Below, in pieces: positions 36,601 through 44,289 of a DNA stretch of 64,000 nt. The translations under genes were made by a program, and so were the position numbers. The notes below the pieces were generated by a model. It saw only the letters and a program-made list of their open reading frames with translations. It did no database searches and was not told where the DNA came from. Location: positions 115,788,734-115,852,733 of the forward strand of contig NW_023605305.1 of the NCBI RefSeq assembly GCF_014898055.3, in the 5' to 3' direction. Each line of letters begins with the position of its first letter. Within the stretch, counting starts at the first letter, position 1. The DNA is from Talpa occidentalis (lineage: Eukaryota > Chordata > Mammalia > Eulipotyphla > Talpidae).

Positions 36601-39600
36601 ATCCTCCACATCGGGAGCTGGGAACACATTCCCCTTGCGGGGGGGTTGGGGTGTCACAGTGTCGGCGAGGGTTTCAACCTGTGGGACTAAGCAGCGCTGA
36701 CACGGTGGTGAGGGAGGAACTGGATTGCCCTCGTCCAATGTGGGCGTCATGACCTTACCTAGAAACAGCTTTGTCTCCCACGGTGAGCAGGTGCTACCAC
36801 GCCTGTTCTGTGGAGACCAGGCGTAACAGTGGAGTGCTTTCCTAGTTTCTTTCAGTGTTGCGGTTACCATTGTCCCTCTAACTTCCTAAAATAGAAAACT
36901 GAAGTCATTTATTTTAAGATGGTGTGAATGCATGATAGACGTCTTTCTTGGCAGGTTTGTCAAGAAGCTGGAGCACTCTTGGAAAGCACTGGTGCACGAC
37001 GGGGTGAGTGGCAATAACTAGAGATTCTCCTGCCTGCTTCTGACTTGCCTACTTAGTTTCTTCTTTCATCTGTGGGTGCTACCCTTCTGTCAGGGCCTCA
37101 ACCGAGGGTGGCCTGACCCTTGGCCTGGAGGTTCTCTTGCCGGACCTTCCTTCTGACCACAGCCATTCTCGTGCTTTGCAGGACACTGTGTCGGTGCATC
37201 GGCCAGGCTTCTACGCGGAGCGATTCCAGCGCTTCATGTGCAACACGGTGTTCAAGAAGATCCCCCGTAAGTGCTTCTACCAGATGACCCCTGATGGCTC
37301 GCTGACCCTGAGAGATGGGGCCAGGACACCGCTCAGGGAACTGCTTAAAGTCAGACCTCTCCTGCTCCACTGACCCCCAGTGAGAGCTGCTGCTGCGCCT
37401 CGTGTCACTGTCTGACCCAGTCGTGTGCGAGTTGCTGCTCCCCCTGCTCTCCTTTACATGTGTCGTTGAGGCGGGGACACTTCTGGGAAATCGGTGGGAT
37501 TGCAGAAGTGTGTCATTGTGGGTATAGGAGCTCTGTCACAGGCTGAGCTTTAGGCAGAACTAGACTTTTATGGACGGAGATACCCCAGGGTATTCCTAGC
37601 GTGGTTTTCTGTCCCTATCCCAGATGCCTGGGGTTCTCACACTAGGATCGGGTGGTTGGGAAAATAGTGTTTCTGCTTAGCACATGTCCTTGGTCTCTTC
37701 CTTCAACTTTCTTGGTTGGGAAGAGCTAATGATGTTCTTTCTAAATCTCCCCCGCTGCTGCCACCAGCAAGTTCCATCTCCTCCTCCCCAGCTTCTCCTC
37801 ATCAGCTTCAGTTGTCCCTCAGTGAGGCAGAAGAGGATCTGAGTGTGCCAGTCTTAAGAAACTTTCAAAGTCCTTTCAGAACAGTGTATGAAAGCGTAAA
37901 GTGTCACAGTGCCGTGTGCTGTGAGATGCAGTGAACGGGCCCTCTCTGCCGGGCTTCCCTGGAGGGCACTCTCCATGCTGACCACAGAGGGACAACTGGC
38001 CAGGGGACCTCTCATCAGTGGCTGTAAAGCCACCGAGGTGGCTGTAGCAGGGGAGATACGCGTGTGCCGCTTTGCCTCTGGATTCTCTGCTGCTTTCCAG
38101 AGTCAAGGGAACGAGATGCTCCCTCTGAAGAGCAGTCCATAGAGCCTGCCTTAGTTGACATTAAACCTTCCTCCTGCTTTGCAGAAGAACAACTTCCAGT
38201 TTGTGCTGGGGAAACTAGTAGTTTGTGTCTATGTCTTGGTGATGGTTTCTGAGGTGGGTGCTAAGTAGGCTCTCTCTTTCCCTTTTAAAGTGAGGCCCTC
38301 TCCTTCCAAAAAGTTTCGGTCTGGCTCATCTTTCTCTCGGCGAGCAGGCCCCAGCGGCAACTCCTGCGTTACTTACCAGCCATCCGCCTCTGGGGAGCAC
38401 AAGGCACAAGTGACAACAAAGGCAGAAGTGGAGCCAGGTCAGCGCCAGGGCTGGGGTCTCCATGTAATTGGGCCCACCCTCCCCCCTCCCTTCCTTCTGT
38501 ACCCTTACCTTTTGTGCCTAGGACCTCTTCTCCCCATTCCTGTCCAGGAAAAGTCAACATGCTACCTGTGTCCCCTCTATAACCCAGCCCATTTTCTCCT
38601 CCTTTTTATTCACTGGTTTTCTTCCCCTTTCTTTTTTCCAGGCGTCCACCTCGGTCGTCCTGATGTTTTACCTCAGACTCCTCCTTTGGAGAAAATCAGT
38701 GAGGTCTCGACTATTCCTGACCCCTGTTTCTCGCCTGTAGTTGGAGAGACTTTGCAGATGCTAACTACAAGGTTGGTTCCTTGGTCCTTTCTTCACTTAA
38801 TCTTTTCATCTCTTGTTAGGGTCTTGGGAACCTCAATACTGTATAATTCCGTTACTTCCAGGGGTCATTGTTTGCCTTCTTTACTGCCCTTGGCGATCTC
38901 ACAGCCTTCCTCTCCTCAGTGTGTCTCTGGTAGTTTATGAAGCCATCAGCATTTCCGCATCCTAGGGGGTGGGAGCCCACTCTGTGTAACCTGATATTCA
39001 GTCAGAATACCAGCCCTTCCTCTCCTGGTAAGCTAAGTGAGAACTTTCAGCTCAGGATTTAAGGCTGGAAAGATTCCCAGTCAGTGAAAGCAACAGTTTT
39101 TCAAAAGACTCCATTGTCAAGACTAAGACTTAATTTTGTTACCTAGTGCGTTATGTTTATATTAATTACCCTAAAATTTAGTGCTAAAATACACACATTG
39201 TACTTTCTGTGGGTACAGCTTCGCTGGGTCCTCTGACTCGAGGTCCTTCCATGGGGTGGTAGTCAGCTGTGGGCCAGGGCCAGGGTCTGGTCTGAAGACT
39301 CAGCTGAGACTCCACTTCTCAACTCGTCTTGTGGCTGTTGGCAGGTTTCAGATCTTTGGGTGCTGGGCTGAGGGCCTCAGTTTCCTGCTGCCTGTTGGCT
39401 GGAGGCCTCCCTCGATTCTTTGCCCCGTAGCCTCCTTATGTGATCTCCATGGCACAGCTTGGGGCATGACAGTCACTTCCCTCAAGTGAGCGTGCATGCA
39501 CCTAAGTAGGATCCACGTCTTCCTGTCCTCTGTGTCAGAATTAACATCCTGCCTCTTGTGCTTCGTTCTCTTCAGTGAGGCTAGCCCACTCCCAGGAGGA

Positions 39601-42600
39601 AGGGGTACCAAGAGCGCGGTGGATACCAGAAGACAGGGTTCGCGGAGGCCTTCTAGGAGGTGGCCTTTCGCAGTCAGCCCTAAGTCCCGTGATTTACATT
39701 CTGCCCTGTGCAGAGTACATTCATTCCCTCCCATGGTCTCCAGGAGGGTCATCCCGTTGCTGCAGGGCTCAAAGCCTGGAATTTTGTTTCTAAGTTAGGT
39801 CCAGGTGTGGGTGATCTCCCCAGGTGGTGGTCCTTGAATTCAGTTGTCTCAGTCCCTGGACCTGTGAAGTCGGAGACTGTTGTCTTCTACACTCAATGAA
39901 CAGTGGTGAGGCAGGTATTGGAGAAGCACTGTACCCATTCCTGTCCAAAAAGTGGGGTAAGAGGCACAGAGGAGTCCCTGAGCCATGGCTGGTTCAGGGC
40001 CTGGCGATAGCAGCGTTTAATCAGCTCTCAGAGCACAAGAATAACTCTCAGTGGCTTTTGGCTCTGTCCTCAAGATTTCTACCAAAATCTTGGTTTTGCC
40101 TTCTGAATCTCCCTTTTTCATGAAAGCAGCAATACATTTGCAGCTGAGTAGTTTCGTCAGCCTGCTGGTTGTCAGTAGAAGTTTGGGGGTTCAGTTGTCT
40201 CTGTTTCTGTCCTTTTTAGTCCAGAGTGGTAATGTCTGCTGGGGTAATACCTTCAAAGGTGTGTGGGCCTCCTCTGACTCTCAGTGGGATTCATTCTGTT
40301 AGACAAAAGCCTCGCCCATGGGTACCTCCTTGACAAGCCTGTGACTCGCAGAGCACTGTTGTGACGGGGTCTTGCCCTGCCCTTAGTGGCTTGAGTGACT
40401 GCTGTGTGTCCGAGTAGTGTTCAGAAGCTCCAGCTTTGACTTTACTCGGGTCTTTAAAAAATTCTTTTTCATCTGTACCCTTGGCTTCATCGATAGACAC
40501 ATTTTCTTGGTAGTGCCTGGATTTTATTCTTCCTCAGAAGCCATCTCTTAATTTTAGATTTGTTTGCTAGCTGGAGAGGTTTAAAGGAAAGACCAGAAAG
40601 TCCTGGCTTCTTTGGTTTCGGAGTTCTTCCCTGAATTTATTTTTTCTCGTATTTTACTATAAGCGGGTAAAGAAACCAGGTGATACCACTTCAGCATTTC
40701 ACTTAGAATTCTTCATAGCTAGATCATCCAGTTTGTTAGGCCACATACTCTACTGCCCACGTAATGTAGATGATTTGATGCTAAACTTAGTTTCTCTACA
40801 TTATAAGGATCCCCTTTCTTCTAACTTTTGGTAAGATTTTTCTCACTTTCCTTTAAACCTTCAGTGGCTTAAAGTCCAAAGTTCTGTATTACATTCAGGG
40901 CACTTTTAAAACTCTCTTCAGAGCCCACTTCCCTCTGTCAAAGCCACTTCCATTTACAGCAGCACTGCACTTCCAGGGACGTATCTGCATTATCTGCTGT
41001 TGTGTAACACTATAACCCATAACTTAGCAGCTAAAAACAACACACATTTATTACCTCAGAGGTTATGCAGCTTAAAAATGTAGGTGTGCATTTTGTGACA
41101 ACATGGGTAGAACTGAAAGGAATTTTGGTAAGTGAAGTAAGTCAGAAGGAGTAAGACAAACTGAATCATTTCTCTCTTGTGGAATAGAGAGAAACAAAAC
41201 AAAGAAACAGACAAAACTAAACCAAAGCAAACCCTAGAAATGGGACTGTAGAATTGAGGCCCGCAGAGAGTGAAAATGGGCCGTGGGGGGGGCACCTCTG
41301 GGCTGTGGTAGAGGACAGTGGGTGCCTTGGTGGTGGGTGTGGTGAGAACACACGCCTGAAGAGGTGCTGTATTTTGTACATTATCAATAACAAATAAGTA
41401 GGAACAAAATTAAAACGTAGGCGTGATTTAGCTGAGCGACTGACTCATTGTCTCAGGAGGTCACACTCGGTCTGTCAGCCAGGACAGTGGTGTCCCTGGA
41501 GGCTTACCGGGGAGGCTCGGCTCTCGGCTCCAGCAGCCCACGTGTGGTGGTGGCAAGGTTCAGTTCCTCTTGGGCCGCTGGCCAGTGGCGCGCCCCCCCC
41601 CCCTTCAGCTCCACAGCATGGCAGCTAGCTTCCTTTGGAGCAAGCAGGAAGAGCAGTGGCCAAAGGAAGCCACAGTCTTTTTATGACCTAACCTTAGAAT
41701 AGCCATTCCATACCTGTGCCGCATTCTAGACGTTCCCTAGAAGCAGTTCAGTAAACCCAGCCCACGCTCGGGAGGTGCGTCACCCAGTGGCATGAGTGTC
41801 GGGCAGCCATGCTGAGTGGGTACCTGCCACACTGGACTTTGAAGAAATTTGCAAAGGAGGGTGTTAAGAAATAACTTCCTGGGACCTCCCCGGTGGCGCA
41901 GCGGTTGAGCACTAGGCTGCGAAGCTGCCTGCAGCCTCTGTGGTGCCAGTTCGATCCCCAGCTGCCGGGTGAGGGTCCCACATGGCGTGCAGACCTCTCC
42001 TGCTGCCCGCTGCTCCCCTCAGCAGTGTATTTCTTCAGTCTGCCTGTTCTGTTCCCCGCTCTGGCTCTGGTGAATCCTCTCACCCTCCCACACATCTGGC
42101 CGGTTTTTGTATAAAAATAAATAAATCTTTTTAAATAAAATAAAAATAAAAGGTTGAATTATATTGGCTAGGAAGCAGCTAACACTAGGATATTAAAAAA
42201 AACAAAAAACAAAACAGTGTACTTACACACACACACACACACACACCCCACCCACCCTCCCTCCCCCATAGCCTCTTAGCCTCTTCTCTCTGAATCCCAA
42301 ATGGGTTGTGAAGTAAAATACGGAGAAGCCATATGGGATTTGTCTTGAGAAGAGAGGCCGTTTTCGTTTTGATCTTCTAATTCTTCTGTTTTTTTCTCCT
42401 GTCAGTTCAACCCTCTTAGAAAAACTTGAAGTTACAGAGTCAGAGTGCAATCATGTGAGTGTCTGGGGTGTGGGGGCGGTAAATGCTTTGAAGGGTATAA
42501 AGGGGATTGCTGATGGCGTGGAGGGAGCAGTGAGTTAGCTGGCAAGGTTAGGGGGCCGGGGGCTGTGTCAAGTTTCGTCGTTGTTACCGTGTACTTGCCA

Positions 42601-42737
42601 GCGGAGGCCGAAGTAAGAGAAAACTCTTGAACGGTGCCCGCCGGTCACTGACTTGCTCGAAATTAACTTGATTTCCTTTGTGACCTCCTCCTCTCGTAGC
42701 CACACCCTTCACTCTACACCCTTTCCCTTTCCAGTGA
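8413..42737 (+). CDS. PIP5K1A: PIP5K1A, PI4P 5-kinase type I alpha (14 coding exons)
   Basis: Phosphorylates PI(4)P to PI(4,5)P2 at plasma-membrane and nuclear sites, feeding actin control, endocytosis and phospholipase C signalling. Exons: 8413-8488, 27534-27565, 29360-29440, 31530-31660, 32085-32202, 32374-32526, 34107-34406, 35352-35557, 36250-36333, 36955-37003, 37182-37266, 38291-38437, 38642-38771 and 42406-42454, with stop TGA 42735-42737. They sum to 547 codons (human isoforms about 550-562). All introns are GT-AG and all phases agree. The kinase core has a glycine-rich loop SGASGSLF (160-167), ATP lysine at about 178 (FIIKT), catalytic MDYSLL (305-310), metal-binding IID (386-388) and a PIPK activation loop through about 411-439 with KK at 435-436. 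The C-terminal tail ends ESECNH, where I recall ESEFTH in human. Certain as to family and paralogue. Confidence 0.98.
9703..10015 (-). mobile_element. tRNA-type SINE, lineage A, with perfect 17 bp TSD
   Basis: Poly-T and a TTTG-repeat tail, then the body to CACCGGGGAGGCCC. The direct repeat CAGACCTCAAACTTCTT (9686-9702 and 10016-10032) is perfect, indicating a young insertion. Confidence 0.95.
10409..10684 (+). mobile_element. tRNA-type SINE, lineage A
   Basis: Head GGCCTCCCCGGTGGCGCAGC, B box GTTCGATCCC, tail AAATAAATAAATCTT plus poly-A. A perfect TSD AAAAGTAATGAGGG lies at 10395-10408 and 10685-10698. Confidence 0.95.
10695..10945 (+). mobile_element. tRNA-type SINE, older copy abutting the previous one
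   Basis: Head GGGTCTCCCCGATGGCACAG, diverged body and short tail ACTTATTTAAAAAAA. The younger SINE on its left landed exactly at its 5' end. Confidence 0.85.
11208..11470 (-). mobile_element. tRNA-type SINE, lineage A
   Basis: T-rich tail with TGATTTATTTATTTATACC, body, and head complement ending ACAGGGGAGGCTC. TAGAATAG flanks both sides as the TSD. Confidence 0.9.
11682..11939 (-). mobile_element. tRNA-type SINE, lineage B
   Basis: Poly-T, GATTTATTGCATAGAACTGG, head complement CACCAGGGAGGCCC. Flanked by ACCCACCTCAA on both sides. Confidence 0.92.
12161..12202. repeat. 21 bp tandem duplication
   Basis: GATTATTTCACTATTAGCCA plus one variable base occurs twice in direct succession (12161-12181, 12182-12202), differing only at the last base. 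Confidence 0.9.
13833..14102 (-). mobile_element. tRNA-type SINE, lineage B, with perfect 17 bp TSD
   Basis: TACCTCACTTCTTTATT occurs at 13816-13832 and 14103-14119. The body runs from TTTATTTATGCATACAAGAG to CACCAGGGAGGCCC. Confidence 0.95.
14183..14438 (-). mobile_element. tRNA-type SINE, lineage A
   Basis: T-rich tail, AAAGATTTATTTATTTATAC, a small deletion of the usual CAAGCA, and head complement GCGCCAACGGGGAGGCCC. TTTTGTTT borders both ends. Confidence 0.9.
15116..15384 (+). mobile_element. tRNA-type SINE, lineage A, with perfect 17 bp TSD
   Basis: AAGAATCATTGCTTTTC lies at 15099-15115 and 15385-15401. Head GGGCCTCCCCGGTGGTGCAG, tail AAATAAATAAATAACTC. Confidence 0.95.
15433..15688 (+). 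mobile_element. tRNA-type SINE (intermediate type)
   Basis: Head GGGCCTCCCTGGTGGCACAG, B box GTTCGATCCC, tail GTATAAAAATAAATCTTT. It runs straight into the next copy. Confidence 0.9.
15689..15953 (+). mobile_element. tRNA-type SINE, head-to-tail after the previous copy
   Basis: Head GGGCCTCCCTGGTGGCCCAG follows directly on the AAATCTTT tail of the copy before. Tail AAATAAATAAATAAATCTT. Confidence 0.9.
16227..16548 (-). mobile_element. tRNA-type SINE, lineage A, with GTTT-repeat tail
   Basis: TSD AGATGTAGAGAT at 16215-16226 and 16549-16560. The tail contains seven TTTG units. Head complement CACAGGGGAGGCCC. Confidence 0.95.
16592..16866 (-). mobile_element. tRNA-type SINE, A tail half with B-like head
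   Basis: The tail half is lineage A (CAAGCACTGGGTACAGTC, GTGGGACCC), but the head complement (CCTAACCCCTTGCACCAC) is of lineage B type. It looks like a mosaic. Confidence 0.85.
17203..17472 (-). mobile_element. tRNA-type SINE, lineage B, with 16 bp TSD
   Basis: TATTTCTGAGTATTTT at 17187-17202 and 17473-17488. Body from TTTATTTATGCATACAAGAG to CACCAGGGAGGCC. Confidence 0.95.
19131..19159. repeat. (CT)n(AT)n microsatellite
   Basis: CTCTCTCTCT passes into ATATATATAT and then poly-T, directly at the truncated end of a SINE. Confidence 0.85.
19160..19289 (-). mobile_element. truncated tRNA-type SINE, lineage A
   Basis: Only the head half is left (GTGGGACCCTCGCTGGC to CACCAGGGGAGGCCC). The tail half is replaced by poly-T. 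Confidence 0.85.
19577..20123 (-). mobile_element. tRNA-type SINE, lineage B, split by a younger SINE
   Basis: Left part 19577-19682 (tail side) and right part 19957-20123 (head side, ending CACCAGGGAGGCCC) form one minus-strand copy. CTGTACATAC flanks the whole. The interruption is the plus-strand copy at 19683-19956. Confidence 0.92.
19683..19956 (+). mobile_element. tRNA-type SINE, lineage B, nested in a minus-strand copy
   Basis: Head GGCCTCCCTGGTGGTGCAGG, tail GCATAAATAAATAAATTTTT. The duplicated target AACAGGCAGACTG (19670-19682 and 19957-19969) is itself SINE sequence. Confidence 0.95.
20213..20452 (-). mobile_element. tRNA-type SINE, lineage B
   Basis: AAAGATTTGTTTATGCATAC to CACCAGGGAGGCCC, with internal small deletions. 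CCCATTTTT flanks both sides. Confidence 0.9.
21190..21425 (-). mobile_element. MIR SINE
   Basis: Typical antisense MIR order: TATTTACTCTATGTTAAGGA, CCCCTATGAGGTACATG, CTCCATTTTATAGACGAGG. It contains a later 29 bp tandem duplication. Confidence 0.75.
21331..21388. repeat. 29 bp tandem duplication inside MIR
   Basis: CCTAGACAAGTTTTAATCAA followed by (A/G)CCCACATT occurs twice, starting at 21331 and 21360, with one mismatch. Confidence 0.9.
22085..22332 (-). mobile_element. tRNA-type SINE, lineage B, diverged
   Basis: AAAGATTGATTTATGCATAC to CAACCAGGGAGGCCC, with several small deletions. No clear TSD. Confidence 0.85.
23360..23590. mobile_element. old L1 3' UTR fragment
   Basis: TTTTCAAACATACACAAAAT, GATACAATGAACC and CCCATCAGCTAGCTTC follow the order of a well-known old L1 3' region. 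A second relic of the same type lies at 46465-47370. Confidence 0.6.
24613..24651. repeat. (AC)n microsatellite
   Basis: About 19 uninterrupted AC units; likely polymorphic. Confidence 0.97.
25584..25684 (+). pseudogene. U6 snRNA pseudogene
   Basis: About 100 nt collinear with the U6 spliceosomal RNA. It has GTGCTC at the start, GAGACATAGATTAGCATGAC and CCCTATGCAAGGTGACATGC in the centre, and TCCATATTTTT at the end. The ACAGAGA motif that pairs with the 5' splice site reads GAGACATAGA, and several bases are lost, so it would not work. No PSE or TATA-like element stands upstream. It is one of the many L1-mobilised U6 copies of mammals and sits in PIP5K1A intron 1. Confidence 0.88.
25690..25890 (-). 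mobile_element. MIR SINE, diverged
   Basis: TATTTGTATAGCACTTTAGA, TCATCTTTACTTACACC and the complementary B-box region GGATTTGAACCCGGGTCTTC in MIR order. It directly follows the U6 pseudogene. Confidence 0.65.
27534..27565 (+). CDS. PIP5K1A: PIP5K1A exon 2
   Basis: 32 nt coding [11 protein letters not shown], of which the first Ala codon is split. Acceptor TTTTTTTAACAG, donor GTAAGT. Confidence 0.95.
27740..27960 (-). mobile_element. MIR SINE, diverged
   Basis: TTTTACAGTTGAAGAAAGTG, a GGCAGTTAATAAGACTGAG segment and GGACGCTGGCCC match antisense MIR. It lies in PIP5K1A intron 2. Confidence 0.65.
28622..28878 (-). mobile_element. tRNA-type SINE (PIP5K1A intron 2)
   Basis: Body to CACCGGGGAGGCCC. 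TSD AAAG(T/C)TAGATAATTT on both sides with one mismatch. A CTTT-repeat lies at the tail. Confidence 0.92.
29360..29440 (+). CDS. PIP5K1A: PIP5K1A exon 3
   Basis: 27 codons: [15 protein letters not shown] and on to GETTYKK. Acceptor TTTTCCTAG, donor GTGTGT. Confidence 0.97.
30524..30773 (+). mobile_element. tRNA-type SINE, lineage B (intron 3)
   Basis: Head GGGCCTCCCCGGTGGTGCAA, tail GCATAAATAAATC. TAATTTTAATT flanks both sides. Confidence 0.92.
31530..31660 (+). CDS. PIP5K1A: PIP5K1A exon 4
   Basis: [20 protein letters not shown] to ESIFFP plus AG of a split Ser. Start of the kinase N-lobe. Acceptor TTTGTCAG, donor GTACAG. Confidence 0.97.
32085..32202 (+). CDS. PIP5K1A: PIP5K1A exon 5
   Basis: Completes Ser, then [20 protein letters not shown] to IRPDDYL. 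Donor GTAAGC. Confidence 0.97.
32374..32526 (+). CDS. PIP5K1A: PIP5K1A exon 6 (glycine-rich loop, ATP lysine)
   Basis: 51 codons: [38 protein letters not shown]. Carries the nucleotide-binding loop and the ATP-binding lysine. Confidence 0.98.
32689..32968 (-). mobile_element. tRNA-type SINE, lineage B, with 16 bp TSD (intron 6)
   Basis: CCACAAGGAGTTCTTT at 32673-32688 and 32969-32984. Diverged body to CTACTAGGGAGGTCC. Confidence 0.93.
33113..33409 (-). mobile_element. tRNA-type SINE, lineage A (intron 6)
   Basis: Long poly-T and TTTG-repeat tail, head complement CACCGGGGAGGCCC. TTGTACTC flanks both sides. Confidence 0.94.
33751..34025 (-). mobile_element. tRNA-type SINE, lineage A, 81 bp before exon 7
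   Basis: TSD TGGGT(A/G)ACAGCTTTT with one mismatch. Head complement CACCGGGGAGGCC ends 81 bp before the exon 7 acceptor. Confidence 0.94.
34107..34406 (+). CDS. PIP5K1A: PIP5K1A exon 7 (largest exon)
   Basis: 100 codons from [15 protein letters not shown] through [16 protein letters not shown] to TLQRDCL. Acceptor TGCCTTCAG, donor GTGAGT. Core of the PIPK fold. Confidence 0.98.
35352..35557 (+). CDS. PIP5K1A: PIP5K1A exon 8 (catalytic MDYSLL)
   Basis: [20 protein letters not shown] to GGTMETDD plus CA of a split His. Contains the catalytic Asp of MDYSLL. The linker [14 protein letters not shown] is its most variable part. Confidence 0.98.
36250..36333 (+). CDS. PIP5K1A: PIP5K1A exon 9 (IID motif)
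   Basis: Completes His, then [27 protein letters not shown] plus AG of a split Arg. Holds the metal-binding Asp that replaces the DFG of protein kinases. Confidence 0.98.
36955..37003 (+). CDS. PIP5K1A: PIP5K1A exon 10
   Basis: Completes Arg, then [16 protein letters not shown]; donor GTGAGT. Confidence 0.97.
37182..37266 (+). CDS. PIP5K1A: PIP5K1A exon 11 (activation loop)
   Basis: [20 protein letters not shown] to FKKIP plus C of a split Leu. Part of the substrate-specifying PIPK activation loop. Donor GTAAGT. Confidence 0.97.
38291..38437 (+). CDS. PIP5K1A: PIP5K1A exon 12
   Basis: Completes Leu, then [19 protein letters not shown] to KAEVEP plus G. A Ser/Arg-rich tail region outside the kinase core. 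Acceptor CCCTTTTAAAG. Confidence 0.95.
38642..38771 (+). CDS. PIP5K1A: PIP5K1A exon 13
   Basis: [20 protein letters not shown] to ETLQMLTT plus AG (phase 2 out), donor GTTGGT. Its out-phase matches PSMD4 exon 2. Confidence 0.94.
39170..39490 (+). mobile_element. old interspersed repeat, copy 1
   Basis: CTGGGTCCTCTGACTC, GGCTGTTGGCAGGTTTCAG and CTGGAGGCCTCCCTC run in the same order as the element at 40975-41880, so both are one family. I do not recall its name with certainty. Confidence 0.55.
40840..40975 (+). mobile_element. L2 LINE fragment
   Basis: CCTTCAGTGGCTTAAAGTCC, CTCTTCAGAGCCCACTTCC and CACTGCACTTCCAGGG are L2 3' motifs. Confidence 0.6.
40975..41880 (+). mobile_element. old interspersed repeat, copy 2, split by an L1
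   Basis: Left part CTGTTGTGTAACACTATAAC to TTATTACCTCAGAG; right part from GTGATTTAGCTGAG through CAGCATGGCAGCTAGC to CCATGCTGAGTGGGTACCTG. The L1 fragment at 41085-41420 interrupts it. Confidence 0.6.
41085..41420 (+). mobile_element. L1 3' UTR fragment, nested
   Basis: TTTTGTGACAACATGGGTAG, GTAAGTGAAGTAAGTCAGAA and TTGTGGAATAGAGAGAAAC are the L1 3' end pattern. It ends ACAAAATTAAAAC. Confidence 0.75.
41883..42130 (+). mobile_element. tRNA-type SINE, lineage A
   Basis: Head GGACCTCCCCGGTGGCGCAG, B box GTTCGATCCC, tail AAATAAATAAATC. Sits 275 bp before exon 14. Confidence 0.92.
42226..42247. repeat. (AC)n microsatellite
   Basis: About 11 AC units in intron 13, 160 bp before exon 14. Confidence 0.9.
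42406..42454 (+). CDS. PIP5K1A: PIP5K1A exon 14 (last sense codons)
   Basis: Completes Ser, then [16 protein letters not shown] in phase 0 to donor GTGAGT. The stop codon is the first triplet of exon 15. Confidence 0.88.
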
Positions 42738-44280
42738 GTGAAAGTCCTCAGAAGATCTGGAACAAGGTCCTACCATCTGCGTGATGCCAAGAAGTCGGCC
42801 CTTGCCCAGCAATGCTGAGTTTTCTTCTTGGTCCTCCAGCGGGAGGGTGACGGAGGGTCGTGAGTGCCCCCTCTCCTTCCCCTTCCTCGTGAATGGGCAT
42901 TAGCTAGTGCCTCGGACGGCTGGGGACCACAGCACCCCTCCACTCCGTGGCTCTTCAGACGGCCAGCTTTGGCTTCTGCAACTGAATTGTTTTCCACCCC
43001 AGTTGTTCCTGCTGGACGTGGTATTGCTGAGCCCGGCGGTTTCCTTCCCCCTCCCCTGCCTTCCACCCGGAGCTGGACTCTTAGTTTTCTCAGGACAGAC
43101 CGGCCGGCGCATTATTTCCACCGTAACTCTTTCTGGAAGGAGAGCCTTGTAATCTGTGTAAAGATTTTGGTGGGAGTGAGGTTGTTTAACCACCTCCCAA
43201 CCTTTTTTTTCCCCTTTAAAAAAGGAAAGTCAGCTCATGGCACAGCCCCAGCCGGTTTCCAGGAGCCTCCAGAGCATGAGAGGGGCCGCTTGCCGGGCGC
43301 CCGTGTCCTGGCAGGCAGATGCGGATTCCGGGCCAGGAGCAGCCCCTCTTCAGCTGTTCCTCTCGATGAATTTCTCAAGATGGAAGGAATGAAGCAGACA
43401 GGACATGGGGTGACTCTGTACCCCTTTCTTTAAAACAGTGGGGCAGTCACAGGCTGAGTCAGAGCCCTCCCCATGGAGCCTTCCCACTGCCAGGCCATCA
43501 TGACTATTACTGTTTTGCCATTTGAAATGTATTCTGGTGGTTTCTCTAAATATGAAGACTTATCAAATGAATTTTAGATCCTTCTCCAAAGGAGGTTTCT
43601 TCCTTACTCTTCCCACCTTTTGCATCAGTATTCTGCTGCGTGTGGAGCTGAGGCGGAGCGGGGGCCACTCATGTCCGGCTAGCAGGCTGTCCGTAGCTGT
43701 AAGGCCAGAGAACATGCTCAAGTTCTTGGGGATTCAGCCGATTCTTGCCTCGGCGAGTTACTGCTGAATCCCTCGCCCGGCCCCCTCTTCGTGCAGAGGA
43801 CTTGGAAATGGGGGCTGTCACCCCTTCCTCACCCGCTCCAGGAGCAGGCGTGCGCCCCACCCCGCCCGGGCCTGGCCGGCGGGGCCTGGACGGCCCCATC
43901 GCAGGCAGCTTGTTGAATCCCGTACTCTCCGCCCGCCCCAGCCGAGTGGGTGAGCCCCGCCCGAGTAACTGTCTATATTAGACGCCCCCAGCCGGCTTCT
44001 GGCTGCGCTCTTTGCTGCCCTGTTCTTTTTTTTACAAGACGGAAAAACAATTCTTGCTATTTTTTTCATAATTTACTATTTATGATGTATTTAAGTGTTT
44101 TATCCAAGACTATTTGAGGGACTATTTGAGGGAGGTCTGGGGCTTAGGGAAGGGAATGGGGTACAACATTTTTATGAAGTGTCACTATTTGCCCCGCTTT
44201 GTATTGTTCAGAAATGGGAAATACAGTATAAAAATGATAAATACCTGGTTTTGATGTATTAAACTTTCATCAGTTATTTA
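42735..44280 (+). other. PIP5K1A: PIP5K1A exon 15: stop codon and 3' UTR
   Basis: After acceptor CCCTTTCCAG the exon opens with TGA, the stop, followed by about 1.5 kb of 3' UTR. The poly(A) signal ATTAAA is at 44258-44263, giving an end near 44280. A small tandem (ACTATTTGAGGG twice) lies near 44108-44133. Confidence 0.82.
44258..44263 (+). terminator. PIP5K1A: PIP5K1A poly(A) signal ATTAAA
   Basis: Common variant hexamer in GATGTATTAAACTTTC, followed within 30 bp by GACTGTCTTGTTTC, a GU/U-rich downstream element. Confidence 0.75.
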
Positions 44281-44289
44281 GACTGTCTT

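Larger units (their letters stand above)
38772..42405 (+). other. PIP5K1A: PIP5K1A intron 13
   Basis: 3.6 kb holding two copies of one old interspersed repeat (39170-39490 and 40975-41880), an L1 3' fragment, L2 remnants at about 40840-40975, a SINE and an AC microsatellite. 39500-40800 is repeat-like but I cannot name it; no exon seen. Confidence 0.75.
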
